Positions 6,834 to 13,817 of a stretch of 45,270 nucleotides of DNA are shown in pieces. Positions within the stretch are counted from its first letter, which is position 1. The number at the start of each line of letters is the position of its first letter. A model generated the notes under the pieces. The model saw only the letters and a program-made list of their open reading frames with translations. It did not search any database and was not told where the DNA came from. Source of the stretch: Candidatus Staskawiczbacteria bacterium (lineage in GTDB: Bacteria; Patescibacteriota; Minisyncoccia; Minisyncoccales; Staskawiczbacteraceae); assembly GCA_903845295.1 (NCBI GenBank), contig CAIMWV010000001.1, positions 1 through 45,270 of the forward strand, given 5' to 3'. The position numbers were made by a program, and so were the translations under genes.

Positions 6834-7190
6834 ATGGTTTACGTTGCGTTGATTCTCGGTTTCAACTTCTTGGTTGGCACTGGTATCGCCACCGCAGTTA
6901 TCATCAGCCGCCTGCGGAGTCGCCGGTCACAGATCGACTGGGACGCGCCATTGGCTGCCAGCCGTCAGCCACAGATCGACTGGGACGCGCCATCGACGGC
7001 CGCTGGGTGGGATCCGGATGATGAGTACCGCCAGCGCAAGGCCGCAGAACGTGAGCGCCAGTTGGCAAAGCGCGAGCCGAAGCTGCGCGCGGTGATTCGC
7101 ATGTTCATCATCCGCGACGATGGCACCAGGATTCCGTTGGCCTACGGCGCCACGGTGCCTCTCGGCGCCACGGTCGAGCTTCGCGGCTAG
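6834..7190 (+). CDS. Orphan gene C: small single-pass membrane protein, GC-rich
   Basis: No family is recognised. The 118-aa protein begins with a hydrophobic segment (about residues 2-25, VALILGFNFLVGTGIATAVII) followed by basic RLRSRR, so the C-terminus should be cytosolic. A tandem repeat QIDWDAP occurs twice, encoded by two identical 24-nt blocks 42 nt apart. A charged helix-like region (RQRKAAERERQLAKRE) and a beta-rich tail follow. I chose ATG 6834 because its distance from AGGAG is right; ATG 6828 is too close. It is a stand-alone unit with its own promoter and terminator. Confidence 0.65.
   Translation: MVYVALILGFNFLVGTGIATAVIISRLRSRRSQIDWDAPLAASRQPQIDWDAPSTAAGWDPDDEYRQRKAAERERQLAKREPKLRAVIRMFIIRDDGTRIPLAYGATVPLGATVELRG
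6928..6993 (+). repeat. Tandem 24-nt repeat inside gene C
   Basis: cacagatcgactgggacgcg plus ccat is identical at 6928-6951 and 6970-6993, a 42-nt period. It encodes the duplicated QIDWDAP motif. Confidence 0.9.
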
Positions 7191-7215
7191 GACCCGCTGA
7201 TTGTGAAGGTTAAGA

Positions 7216-7256
7216 AGTCCCGCAGAATCGTTTAACGATTGCGGGACTGTTTTTTT
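7216..7256 (+). terminator. Intrinsic terminator of gene C
   Basis: agtcccgca/tgcgggact with inner aatcg/cgatt is followed by gttttttt. It ends just before tpiA and shares its CGATTGCGGG arm with the gene B terminator. Confidence 0.85.
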
Positions 7257-7292
7257 ACATTTCGATATTTTATGATAGAATATATTAATATT

Positions 7293-7994
7293 ATGAAATC
7301 TTTAATTGTAGCTAACTGGAAAATGAATCCGGAAAGCGCCAAAGAAGCGAAGGCTCTTTTTAGCGCAGTGAAAAAAGGAATAGCCGGATTGAATAAAAAA
7401 ATAGATGTTGTTATGTGCCCGCCATACGAATATTTAGGCCTTTTAAAGGGTTTAATTTTGGGAGCGCAGAATTGTTTCTATGAGGAAAAAGGAGCTTACA
7501 CAGGCGAAATTTCAGCTTTAATGCTGAAAAATATGGGCGTTGAATATGTTATTTTGGGGCATTCTGAGAGGAGACGAATGGGCGAAACTGATGAGCAAAT
7601 TAATAAAAAGCTCGTAAAGGCCGTCCAGGCGGGATTAACGCCTATCCTATGCGTCGGCGAAAAAAAAGAAGATAAAGACCGGGGTAAAAAACAAGAGGTT
7701 TTAGAAGCCCAAATTAAGCAATGTTTAGGGGGGATTACCGCAGATGTAGTTATAGCATACGAACCTGTCTGGGCTATTGGAACGGGGGATAATTGCGGGG
7801 TTGACGAAACCAAAGAGTCAATTGATTTTATAAGAAAATTTGTTAAAACTGGAACAAGAATACTTTACGGGGGGAGTGTGAAAAGCGATAATTCCGGTAG
7901 TTATTTAAAAGAAGCTGGTGCTAATGGTTTGTTGGTTGGCGGAGCTTCATTAAATGCCAAAGAATTTATTGGAATTGTAAAATCAGCGGAGTAA
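7293..7994 (+). CDS. tpiA: Triosephosphate isomerase
   Basis: From ATG 7293 the protein is 233 aa and starts MKSLIVANWKMN. Catalytic residues are visible: Lys in NWKMN, His in LGHSERR, Glu in AYEPVWAIGTG, and the phosphate-binding YGGSV and GLLVGGASL. It interconverts dihydroxyacetone phosphate and glyceraldehyde 3-phosphate in glycolysis. The track start at 7239 lies within the upstream terminator and is rejected. Composition returns to AT-rich here. With eno and gpmA in the same window it points to a functional lower glycolysis. Confidence 0.96.
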   Translation: MKSLIVANWKMNPESAKEAKALFSAVKKGIAGLNKKIDVVMCPPYEYLGLLKGLILGAQNCFYEEKGAYTGEISALMLKNMGVEYVILGHSERRRMGETDEQINKKLVKAVQAGLTPILCVGEKKEDKDRGKKQEVLEAQIKQCLGGITADVVIAYEPVWAIGTGDNCGVDETKESIDFIRKFVKTGTRILYGGSVKSDNSGSYLKEAGANGLLVGGASLNAKEFIGIVKSAE

Positions 7995-8003
7995 ATAATA
8001 TTT

Positions 8004-8040
8004 AAAAAGGCCGTTCTGCAATATTGAGCGGTCTTTTTGT
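8004..8040 (+). terminator. Intrinsic terminator of tpiA
   Basis: aaaaaggccg pairs with cggtcttttt (one G-U) around a 15-nt loop and ends in TTTTTGT. It separates tpiA from the RNA gene that follows. Confidence 0.75.
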
Positions 8041-8041
8041 A

Positions 8042-8070
8042 TTGACGTGGCTTGTGAAAAGGTGTAAAAA
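8042..8070 (+). promoter_or_regulatory. Promoter of the structured RNA
   Basis: TTGACG (8042-8047) and TAAAAA (8065-8070) have 17-nt spacing. The predicted start is near 8077, just before the first long stem of the RNA. Confidence 0.65.
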
Positions 8071-8076
8071 AAAGAT

Positions 8077-8438
8077 ATCCGGGCGGTTGGCGTGCTTACA
8101 AGCACATTTGTGGCATGAGCCTCCCGCGAAGTTGGGCTCATAATATGATGTGGGGTCCGAGAGATTCCGCGCCAACCGCCCTAGCTGTCATTTGACATTC
8201 AAGGTTGGAACGATTGGTAGTTCTTTTGAGGGGGTTCTCTCTAGCCGCGTTTTCTCAGTAGCGGCGAGCGAAAAGAAAACCTGAGGGAATTCCGCTCAAA
8301 AGAGGACTGTCTGTCACGCATATCTCTCCCGGGCTAACAAATGATTGGAGAGAAATACTGCAAAGTTTGCGTGATGGCGGCTTAGTGCCGCGCCAGTCGT
8401 TCCTTCATATTCCCAGTGCTTTAGCGCTGGTTTTTTTT
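8077..8438 (+). ncRNA. Stand-alone structured RNA of about 360 nt, class unknown
   Basis: The region has no credible ORF, is more GC-rich than the genes around it, and has its own promoter and terminator. Domain 1 is closed by a perfect 12-bp stem gggcggttggcg/cgccaaccgccc (8081-8092/8170-8181) with inner ATGAGCC/GGCTCAT (8115-8121/8135-8141). Domain 2 is closed by tcttttgag/ctcaaaaga (8222-8230/8295-8303) and can form a pseudoknot: gccgc/gcggc (8244-8248/8261-8265), with loop gttttct (8249-8255) pairing agaaaac (8274-8280). Domain 3 is closed by gactg/cagtc (8305-8309/8394-8398) with tcacgca/tgcgtga, tctctcc/ggagaga and gcggc/gccgc. I looked for and did not find the RNase P GAGGAAAGTCC core, the tmRNA tRNA-like ends or the SRP GGAAGGAAGC motif. 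A highly divergent version of a known RNA remains possible. Confidence 0.75.
8413..8438 (+). terminator. Intrinsic terminator of the structured RNA
   Basis: ccagtgc/gcgctgg (8413-8419/8424-8430) with a ttta loop is followed by eight T residues, giving a sharp 3' end. Confidence 0.9.
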
Positions 8439-8462
8439 GCACACCGGAGAAAACAGCGGAAG

Positions 8463-8491
8463 TTGACAGGAATATAAATTTTTTGTATTGT
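8463..8491 (+). promoter_or_regulatory. Promoter of the YkuK-family gene
   Basis: TTGACA (8463-8468) and TATTGT (8486-8491) are 17 nt apart. The -10 box ends only nine bases before the ATG at 8501, so the transcript is probably leaderless or nearly so. Confidence 0.65.
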
Positions 8492-8500
8492 GGAGGATAT

Positions 8501-9022
8501 ATGTCAGACGAAATACAAAACGGAAAATTTTTTAGCCCCAGCAAGGGTGATTTAAGCTTTGAGCAGGTCATAAATGAAATTTTTGGCTATATGCAGGAAT
8601 CTCCGGAGAGCTCTTATGAAGTTGTGGTCGGATGCGATTCGCCGTCATCTGAAAAGCCATTTTTTCCGATTGCCATCGTTATTTTAAGAAAGGGCTTTGG
8701 CGGCAGGTTTTTTCTTAAAAAAATGCATTATCCGGAAGAATTTTTGAAAAGGTTTGTTGTCTGGAAAAACAGGATCTTGCAGGAGGTTTATTTATCCTGT
8801 GAATTAGCCCTTCTTTTAAGGGAAGTTTTGGAAAATAAAAATAAAGAATTAAATTATAATTTCAATTATCAGTTTGAATATATCCACGCTGATGTGGGCG
8901 AGCACGGCAAAACAAAAGAAATGATAAAAGAAGTGGTCGGTTTGATCAAAAGCAATGGCTTTGAAGCAAGAATAAAACCGCATTCATTCGCCGCGACAGT
9001 TGTTGCAGACAGGTACACATAA
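8501..9022 (+). CDS. YkuK/DUF458 family RNase H-like protein
   Basis: From ATG 8501 the protein is 173 aa. The opening FFSPSKGDLSFEQVINEI matches the YkuK (DUF458) signature. Acidic residues in VVGCDSPSSEK and EYIHADVGEHGKT fit an RNase H-like fold, and the closing KPHSFAATVVADRYT is also family-typical. Biochemical function is not established for the family; nuclease activity is a prediction. ATG 8501 was preferred over the track start (8483, within the promoter). It stands alone between the structured RNA and alaS, with its own promoter and terminator. Confidence 0.8.
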   Translation: MSDEIQNGKFFSPSKGDLSFEQVINEIFGYMQESPESSYEVVVGCDSPSSEKPFFPIAIVILRKGFGGRFFLKKMHYPEEFLKRFVVWKNRILQEVYLSCELALLLREVLENKNKELNYNFNYQFEYIHADVGEHGKTKEMIKEVVGLIKSNGFEARIKPHSFAATVVADRYT

Positions 9023-9033
9023 ATTTAATTTGT

Positions 9034-9057
9034 AAAACCGCTGAGAGGCGGTTTTTG
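9034..9057 (+). terminator. Terminator after the YkuK-family gene
   Basis: aaaaccgc/gcggtttt (9034-9041/9048-9055) with loop tgagag ends in a short T-run. Confidence 0.75.
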
Positions 9058-9097
9058 GATGTTGCGCGAAACTATTTTTTAATGTAAAATAATAAAT

Positions 9098-10846
9098 ATG
9101 AAGTCGTCTGAATTGCGTCAGAAGTTTTTAGATTTTTTCGCAAAGCATGGGCATAAGATAATCCCCAGCGCTTCTTTGATTCCGGAAAATGACCCGACGG
9201 TTTTGTTTACTACAGCAGGAATGCATCCGTTGGTACCTTATTTGCTGGGCCAAAAACATCCGGAGGGGAAAAGATTGACTAGTTCGCAAAAATGCATAAG
9301 AACCGGAGATATTGACGATGTCGGCGACGATACCCATGTGACTTTTTTTGAAATGCTTGGAAATTGGTCTTTGGGAGACTATTGGAAAGAAGATGCAATG
9401 AAAATGAGTTTTGAATTTTTAACCAAAGAACTAGGGATTCCGTTGGGGAGACTGGCATTTACATGCTTTGCCGGCGATAAAAATGCGCCAAAAGACGAAG
9501 AATCCGCAAAAATTTGGGAAAGCCTGGGCGTAAAAAAAGAAAGGATTGCTTTTCTGGCCAAGGAAGATAATTGGTGGGGCCCGGCAGGAAAAACCGGTCC
9601 TTGCGGTCCGGATACGGAAATGTTCTATTGGAAGCTGAACGACAAGCCGGCACCGAAAGTTTATGACCCGAAAGATAAAAATTGGGTTGAAATCTGGAAC
9701 GATGTTTTTATGCAATATGTCAAAGACGAAAATGGTAATTATTTAGGGGCTAGCCAGAAAAATGTTGATACCGGGATGGGTTTGGAAAGGACATTAGCTG
9801 TTTTAAATGGAAAAGAAAATGTTTATGAAACCGATTTATTTGAACCTATTATAAAAAAAATTGAAGAATTATCCGGGAAAAAATACGAGGACAACAAAAA
9901 ATTGTTCAGAATTTTAGCTGACCATGCCAAGGCATCTGTATTTTTGGCATCTGAAGGAATTGTGCCTTCAAATGTTGAACAAGGTTATATTCTGAGAAGA
10001 TTATTAAGGAGAGCAATCAGATACGGGAGGATTTTGCAAATGCCAGAGGATTTTTTAACTTATCTGATAAAATCAGTTGTTGCAATTTATAAAGATGCTT
10101 GTCCGGAATTGGCGGAGAACGAGGATGGGGTTATTTTCATTGTGCGACAAGAAGGAAAAAAGTTTGAAAAAACTTTGGATAACGGTTTGAGGGAATTCGG
10201 AAAATTGGAATCTGTGTCCGGTAAAGATGCTTTTAATCTCTATCAAACCTATGGATTTCCCATTGAAATAACGGAAGAACTGGCAAGAGAGAAAGGCTTG
10301 AAAATTGATATTGAAGAATTTAAAAAAGAATTGGAAAAACATCAGGAGCTTTCAAGGACGGCCGGGGCAGGAATGTTCAAGGGCGGGCTGGCTGATGCGA
10401 GTTTAGAAACTACAAAATTGCACACGGCTGCTCATTTAATGCTTGCCGGTTTGAGAAAAGTTTTAGGAGAAGATGTTTATCAGAAAGGAAGCAATATTAC
10501 CGCCGAAAGACTGAGGTTTGATTTTTCTTACAAAGAAAAAATGACCGGTGGACAACTAAAAGATGTGGAAAATTTTGTAAATGGTATAATAAAGAAAGAT
10601 TTACCCGTAAGCTGCGAAGAAATGTCTTTGGAAAAAGCCAGAGAATTGAATGCTATGGGAGTTTTTGAGTCAAAATACGGAGAAAAGGTAAAAGTTTATA
10701 CTATCGGCTCCGGCGACAATGCAGTCAGCAGGGAAATTTGCGGCGGGCCTCATGTTGGAAGAACAGGAATTTTGGGGCATTTTAGAATTCAAAAGGAGGA
10801 AAGTTCATCCTCAGGAGTTCGCAGAATTAAAGCGATATTAGAATAA
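9098..10846 (+). CDS. alaS: Alanyl-tRNA synthetase, short form without C-Ala domain
   Basis: The 582-aa protein contains the class II catalytic core (FTTAGMHPLVPYLLG, DDVGDDTHVTFFEMLGNWS, GMGLERTLAVL) and the editing domain with the metal ligands HTAAH (H442, H446) and CGGPH (C548, H552). Usual bacterial AlaRS is about 870 aa, and the C-terminal oligomerisation (C-Ala) domain is missing here, so it is probably monomeric. It charges tRNA-Ala and should still edit mischarged Ser. The stop is clean and no downstream frame continues the protein, so this is a natural short form. Confidence 0.95.
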   Translation: MKSSELRQKFLDFFAKHGHKIIPSASLIPENDPTVLFTTAGMHPLVPYLLGQKHPEGKRLTSSQKCIRTGDIDDVGDDTHVTFFEMLGNWSLGDYWKEDAMKMSFEFLTKELGIPLGRLAFTCFAGDKNAPKDEESAKIWESLGVKKERIAFLAKEDNWWGPAGKTGPCGPDTEMFYWKLNDKPAPKVYDPKDKNWVEIWNDVFMQYVKDENGNYLGASQKNVDTGMGLERTLAVLNGKENVYETDLFEPIIKKIEELSGKKYEDNKKLFRILADHAKASVFLASEGIVPSNVEQGYILRRLLRRAIRYGRILQMPEDFLTYLIKSVVAIYKDACPELAENEDGVIFIVRQEGKKFEKTLDNGLREFGKLESVSGKDAFNLYQTYGFPIEITEELAREKGLKIDIEEFKKELEKHQELSRTAGAGMFKGGLADASLETTKLHTAAHLMLAGLRKVLGEDVYQKGSNITAERLRFDFSYKEKMTGGQLKDVENFVNGIIKKDLPVSCEEMSLEKARELNAMGVFESKYGEKVKVYTIGSGDNAVSREICGGPHVGRTGILGHFRIQKEESSSSGVRRIKAILE

Positions 10847-10926
10847 ATTTTCAATTTCTAGTTTTCATTAAATTTTCAATTATCAATTAGGAATTTAATA
10901 GAAATTAAAAATTATAAATTAATAAA

Positions 10927-12225
10927 ATGGCAAAAAAAATCTACGATATCAGGCCTCCTAAGATAGTTCATAAAGCAGCAGCCTCAAGCGAATCTCGCCA
11001 AAGACGGCAAAAAGAACCACAAGATGCCGAAATGATAAAACACCAAGGCCGCCACAAGAAAGAAGGCCATTCTGTTTGGTGGTCAGTTTCAATTTGCATT
11101 TTAATAGTTATACTTGTTGTCGGCGTATATTTGTTTTTCAAGCTGCCCAAAGCCACTATCGCCATTTGGCCGAAAGTAGATACATTGAGTTTCCAGCAGA
11201 CGATAGTAGCTGATAAATCAGTGACTTCGGTAGATCTTGCCAAGGCTGTTATTCCGGCCCAGTATTTTCAGGCAACTAAAACAAATTCGCAAGATTTTCC
11301 GGCTACCGGAAATGCATCAAACGGAGGCGAGGCTCAGGGAACCATAACAATATACAATAAATATGATCCGCCAATGCCTTTTACTTTTAAAGCAGGCACG
11401 CATTTCATGTCTGACTCCGGTAAACTTTTTGTTGCTTTGCAAAAAATTGTAATTCCGGCAGCCAAAAAATCCGGGAGTAAAATTACGCCTGGATCAGTTC
11501 AGACACAAGTCCAGGCTGTCGAGGGTGGAAGCGATTATAATATAGCTCCGTCTAATTTTTCGATACCCGGACTGAAAGGAACTTCTTATTATTACAGCAT
11601 TTATGCCACATCTACCAGTGCTATGACAGGTGGCTATACCGGCAAAGTTAAAAAAGTAACAGACGACGACATCCAGGGAGCTAAAGATGTTTTAACCCAA
11701 AAAACAACATCTGATGCGATATCTGCTTTAAAAAGCCAGATTTCATCTGATTATATATTATTAGATAATGCAGTTTTATCTATTGTTACCGACGCTTCAA
11801 CCCCGATAAAATCCGGGACAGTTACAGATAATTTCAATTACCATGTGTCAGTTCAGGCAAGCGCTTTGGTCTTCAAAAAATCTGATTTAGATCAATTTGC
11901 AAAAAATTATATTATTTCTCAAATGCCGGAAGGGAAAACTTTGCTGGACAGCAGCTTTAAGATAAATTATTCAGCCAGTACAGTAGATGTCTCGGGCGGA
12001 AAAGCAACTCTTAATTTAGATTTTTCATCAGGCACTTATAAGAATATTGATAAAAATTCCTTGTCTTTGTCAATGCTTGGCGAGAATGCCGATCAAATAA
12101 AAGAAACCATAAATAGCAGCTTAGGAGATCAGGCCTCTAAAATCCAAATAAATTTCTGGCCATTTTGGGTAGCTTCAGCCCCAAATAATCAGAACGCAGT
12201 CAATATAGAACTGAAATTCCAATAA
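10927..12225 (+). CDS. Membrane-anchored baseplate-J-like extracytoplasmic protein
   Basis: The 432-aa protein has a basic cytosolic N-terminus (about residues 1-48), one transmembrane helix (about 50-72, VSICILIVILVVGVYLFF) and a large outside domain rich in Ser, Thr and Asn. The block QGTITIYNKYDPPMPFTFKAGT followed by Q.QAVEGGSDYNIAPSNFSIPG resembles the baseplate J/gp47-like domain common in CPR surface proteins. The role is unknown; a cell-envelope or surface-appendage anchor is plausible. It sits alone between alaS and infA after an AT-rich 80-nt spacer without notable motifs. Confidence 0.7.
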   Translation: MAKKIYDIRPPKIVHKAAASSESRQRRQKEPQDAEMIKHQGRHKKEGHSVWWSVSICILIVILVVGVYLFFKLPKATIAIWPKVDTLSFQQTIVADKSVTSVDLAKAVIPAQYFQATKTNSQDFPATGNASNGGEAQGTITIYNKYDPPMPFTFKAGTHFMSDSGKLFVALQKIVIPAAKKSGSKITPGSVQTQVQAVEGGSDYNIAPSNFSIPGLKGTSYYYSIYATSTSAMTGGYTGKVKKVTDDDIQGAKDVLTQKTTSDAISALKSQISSDYILLDNAVLSIVTDASTPIKSGTVTDNFNYHVSVQASALVFKKSDLDQFAKNYIISQMPEGKTLLDSSFKINYSASTVDVSGGKATLNLDFSSGTYKNIDKNSLSLSMLGENADQIKETINSSLGDQASKIQINFWPFWVASAPNNQNAVNIELKFQ

Positions 12226-12285
12226 AGACTTGACCTTTTAAACTTAATTTGCTAATATACTATTATTGTCGAGGATAGTGAGAAA

Positions 12286-12394
12286 AATACAAATAAGCAT
12301 ATTTGTATTTTCGAACGACGAGGAGGCAGCTTCGCTTTTGGCGAAGGCTGAACTCCCGCCAGACAACAAAGGATTTAATATCCTTTATATACAA
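12286..12394 (+). promoter_or_regulatory. infA leader with serial hairpins
   Basis: Three hairpins precede infA: aatacaaat/atttgtatt, agcttcgc/gcgaaggct (12328-12349) and aaaggat/atccttt (about 12369-12387). The last ends seven bases before the ATG. The leader happens to be open in frame from TTG 12266, but its translation shows no IF-1 homology. Confidence 0.45.
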
Positions 12395-12628
12395 ATGGCC
12401 CCAAAAGAGGGAAAAAACAATCAAGTCATTAAAAAAGAAGGAAGGGTTACAGAAGCTTTGCCAAATGCTTTTTTTAAGATAGCATTAAGCGATGGAAAAG
12501 AGATTTTAGGATTTCTGTCGGGAAAGATGAGGATGAATAGAATTACCATTTTACCGGGAGACAGGGTTACTGTAGAAATGACTCCTTATGACGAAGGAAA
12601 GGGCAGAATTGTATATAGATTAAAATAG
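12395..12628 (+). CDS. infA: Translation initiation factor IF-1
   Basis: From ATG 12395 the protein is 77 aa, close to the usual 72. The S1/OB-fold motifs [40 protein letters not shown] and [13 protein letters not shown] are diagnostic. It binds the ribosomal A site during initiation. The track start (TTG 12266) would add 43 residues encoded by a hairpin-rich leader; I reject it. In most genomes infA follows map directly; here about 6.6 kb separates them, so the spc and alpha operons have been split. Confidence 0.93.
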   Translation: MAPKEGKNNQVIKKEGRVTEALPNAFFKIALSDGKEILGFLSGKMRMNRITILPGDRVTVEMTPYDEGKGRIVYRLK

Positions 12629-12716
12629 AAAAAATAAAGAAATAAAAACTAAAAACTTTTTAGATTTTTCTTTTTTTATAGAGAAGGGGATAATAATTTT
12701 ATATTTTTTTCCAATT

Positions 12717-12833
12717 ATGAAAGTCAGGCCGTCAATCAGAAAAATATGTAATGATTGCAAAATCGTCAGAAGAGAGGGAAGGCTTTACGTTATTTGCAAA
12801 AAGAATCCAAAACACAAACAGAGACAAGGATAA
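12717..12833 (+). CDS. rpmJ: 50S ribosomal protein L36 (bL36)
   Basis: This 38-aa gene is too short for the ORF track. It reads [21 protein letters not shown] and ends in [12 protein letters not shown], the standard bL36 pattern with Cys-Cys...Cys-His zinc ligands. It lies between infA and rpsM as expected. The final lysine-rich motif shows K.P.HKQRQG as in other bacteria. Confidence 0.95.
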   Translation: MKVRPSIRKICNDCKIVRREGRLYVICKKNPKHKQRQG

Positions 12834-12842
12834 TTTAAAATC

Positions 12843-13232
12843 ATGCCAAGAATTGCCGGGGTAAACATACCCGAAAACAAAAGAATAGAAATTTCATTAA
12901 CCTATATTTATGGGATAGGCAGGTCTTTGAGTAGAAAAATTTTAGATGAATTAAAAATAGATATAAACAAAAAAGCATCTGCTTTAAATCCGAAAGAAGT
13001 CAACGATTTAAAAGAATTTATTGAAAAAAAATATAAGATTGAAGGCGATTTGAGAAGGCAAATTATGGTAAATATAAAAAGATTGAAAGATATCGGAACA
13101 TGGCGCGGATACAGGCATATCAAGGGTTTGCCGGTAAGGGGGCAGAGAACAAAAACAAATAACAGGACAGTAAGAGGAAACGTCAGAAAAACAATGGGTT
13201 CTGGCAGGAAACCGCCGGCAGCGCCGACATAA
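12843..13232 (+). CDS. rpsM: 30S ribosomal protein S13 (uS13)
   Basis: The 129-aa protein starts MPRIAGVNIPENKRIEISLTYIYGIG and contains the C-terminal GLPVRGQRTKTNNRTVRG block, both diagnostic of uS13, which bridges the 30S head to the 50S subunit and contacts P-site tRNA. It starts nine bases after rpmJ. The tail (GSGRKPPAAPT) is richer in Pro/Ala than the usual lysine tail and is encoded by GC-rich sequence that runs into a palindromic intergenic region. Confidence 0.95.
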   Translation: MPRIAGVNIPENKRIEISLTYIYGIGRSLSRKILDELKIDINKKASALNPKEVNDLKEFIEKKYKIEGDLRRQIMVNIKRLKDIGTWRGYRHIKGLPVRGQRTKTNNRTVRGNVRKTMGSGRKPPAAPT

Positions 13233-13248
13233 AGGAGCGTAGCGAACA

Positions 13249-13341
13249 CTTATCCCGAGCATAGCGAGGGATACACCAAAATTAGTATATATCCTTCGCC
13301 CCGCGGGGCTCAGGATGATTTATTCACTTCGTTCATAAATC
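13249..13341 (+). promoter_or_regulatory. Palindromes upstream of rpsK (copy 3 of shared element)
   Basis: A first hairpin atccc/gggat surrounds agcatagcg (about 13250-13272). The shared element follows: ccttcgccccgcggggctca (13293-13312), then gatttat/ataaatc (13317-13323/13335-13341), which ends exactly before the rpsK ATG at 13342. The layout and most bases match the elements before rplR and secY. Confidence 0.7.
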
Positions 13342-13800
13342 ATGGGGAAAAAGCATATTATCGAAACAAATCAAGAAGAATTAATAAAAGAACAGGAGAA
13401 AATTGATAAAACAGTTGGAAAAGAAGTTAAAACAAAGCCAACTGTAGCCGGAGTCCAGACTGGAAAAATTTATATTTCTTCTTCTTATAACAATACAATA
13501 CTAACCCTTACCAATTCAAAGGGCCAGGTTTTAGCATGGAAGTCGGCCGGCTCAGTCGGGTTTAAGGGAACTAAAAAGTCAACTTCTTTTGCTGCGTCGA
13601 GAGTGGCAGAAACCATAGCGAATATCTGTAAAAAAATGGGCATTGTTGATAAGATAGAAGTTCTGGTCAAAGGCATCGGAGCTGGCCGCGAATCTGCCGT
13701 AAGAACATTAATAACGCAGGGATTGAATGTTGTTTCTATAAAAGACATAACGCCCCTTCCGCATAACGGATGCAGGCAGAAAAAAGTAAGACGAGTATAA
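13342..13800 (+). CDS. rpsK: 30S ribosomal protein S11 (uS11) with N-terminal extension
   Basis: The 152-aa protein has the uS11 core from about residue 35: GKIYISSSYNNTILTLTNSKG, GVGAGRES-like GIGAGRESAVRTL and the C-terminal PLPHNGCRQKKVRRV. It forms part of the 30S platform near the mRNA exit. About 30 charged residues precede the core (ETNQEELIKEQEKIDK), longer than in model bacteria. The start codon abuts the 3' arm of a hairpin. The order rpsM-rpsK-rpsD-rpoA-rplQ is standard. Confidence 0.95.
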   Translation: MGKKHIIETNQEELIKEQEKIDKTVGKEVKTKPTVAGVQTGKIYISSSYNNTILTLTNSKGQVLAWKSAGSVGFKGTKKSTSFAASRVAETIANICKKMGIVDKIEVLVKGIGAGRESAVRTLITQGLNVVSIKDITPLPHNGCRQKKVRRV

Positions 13801-13817
13801 ATTAAGTCAAAAGTCTT

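Noticed and set aside
8077-8438. Structured RNA as rnpB, ssrA or ffs
   Set aside because: The RNase P GAGGAAAGTCC core, tmRNA tRNA-like ends and tag frame, and the SRP GGAAGGAAGC motif were searched by eye and not found. It is left unclassified; a very divergent version cannot be excluded.
12266-12394. N-terminal extension of IF-1 from TTG 12266
   Set aside because: The extra 43 residues have no IF-1 homology, and the DNA holds several hairpins. ATG 12395 gives the normal length.
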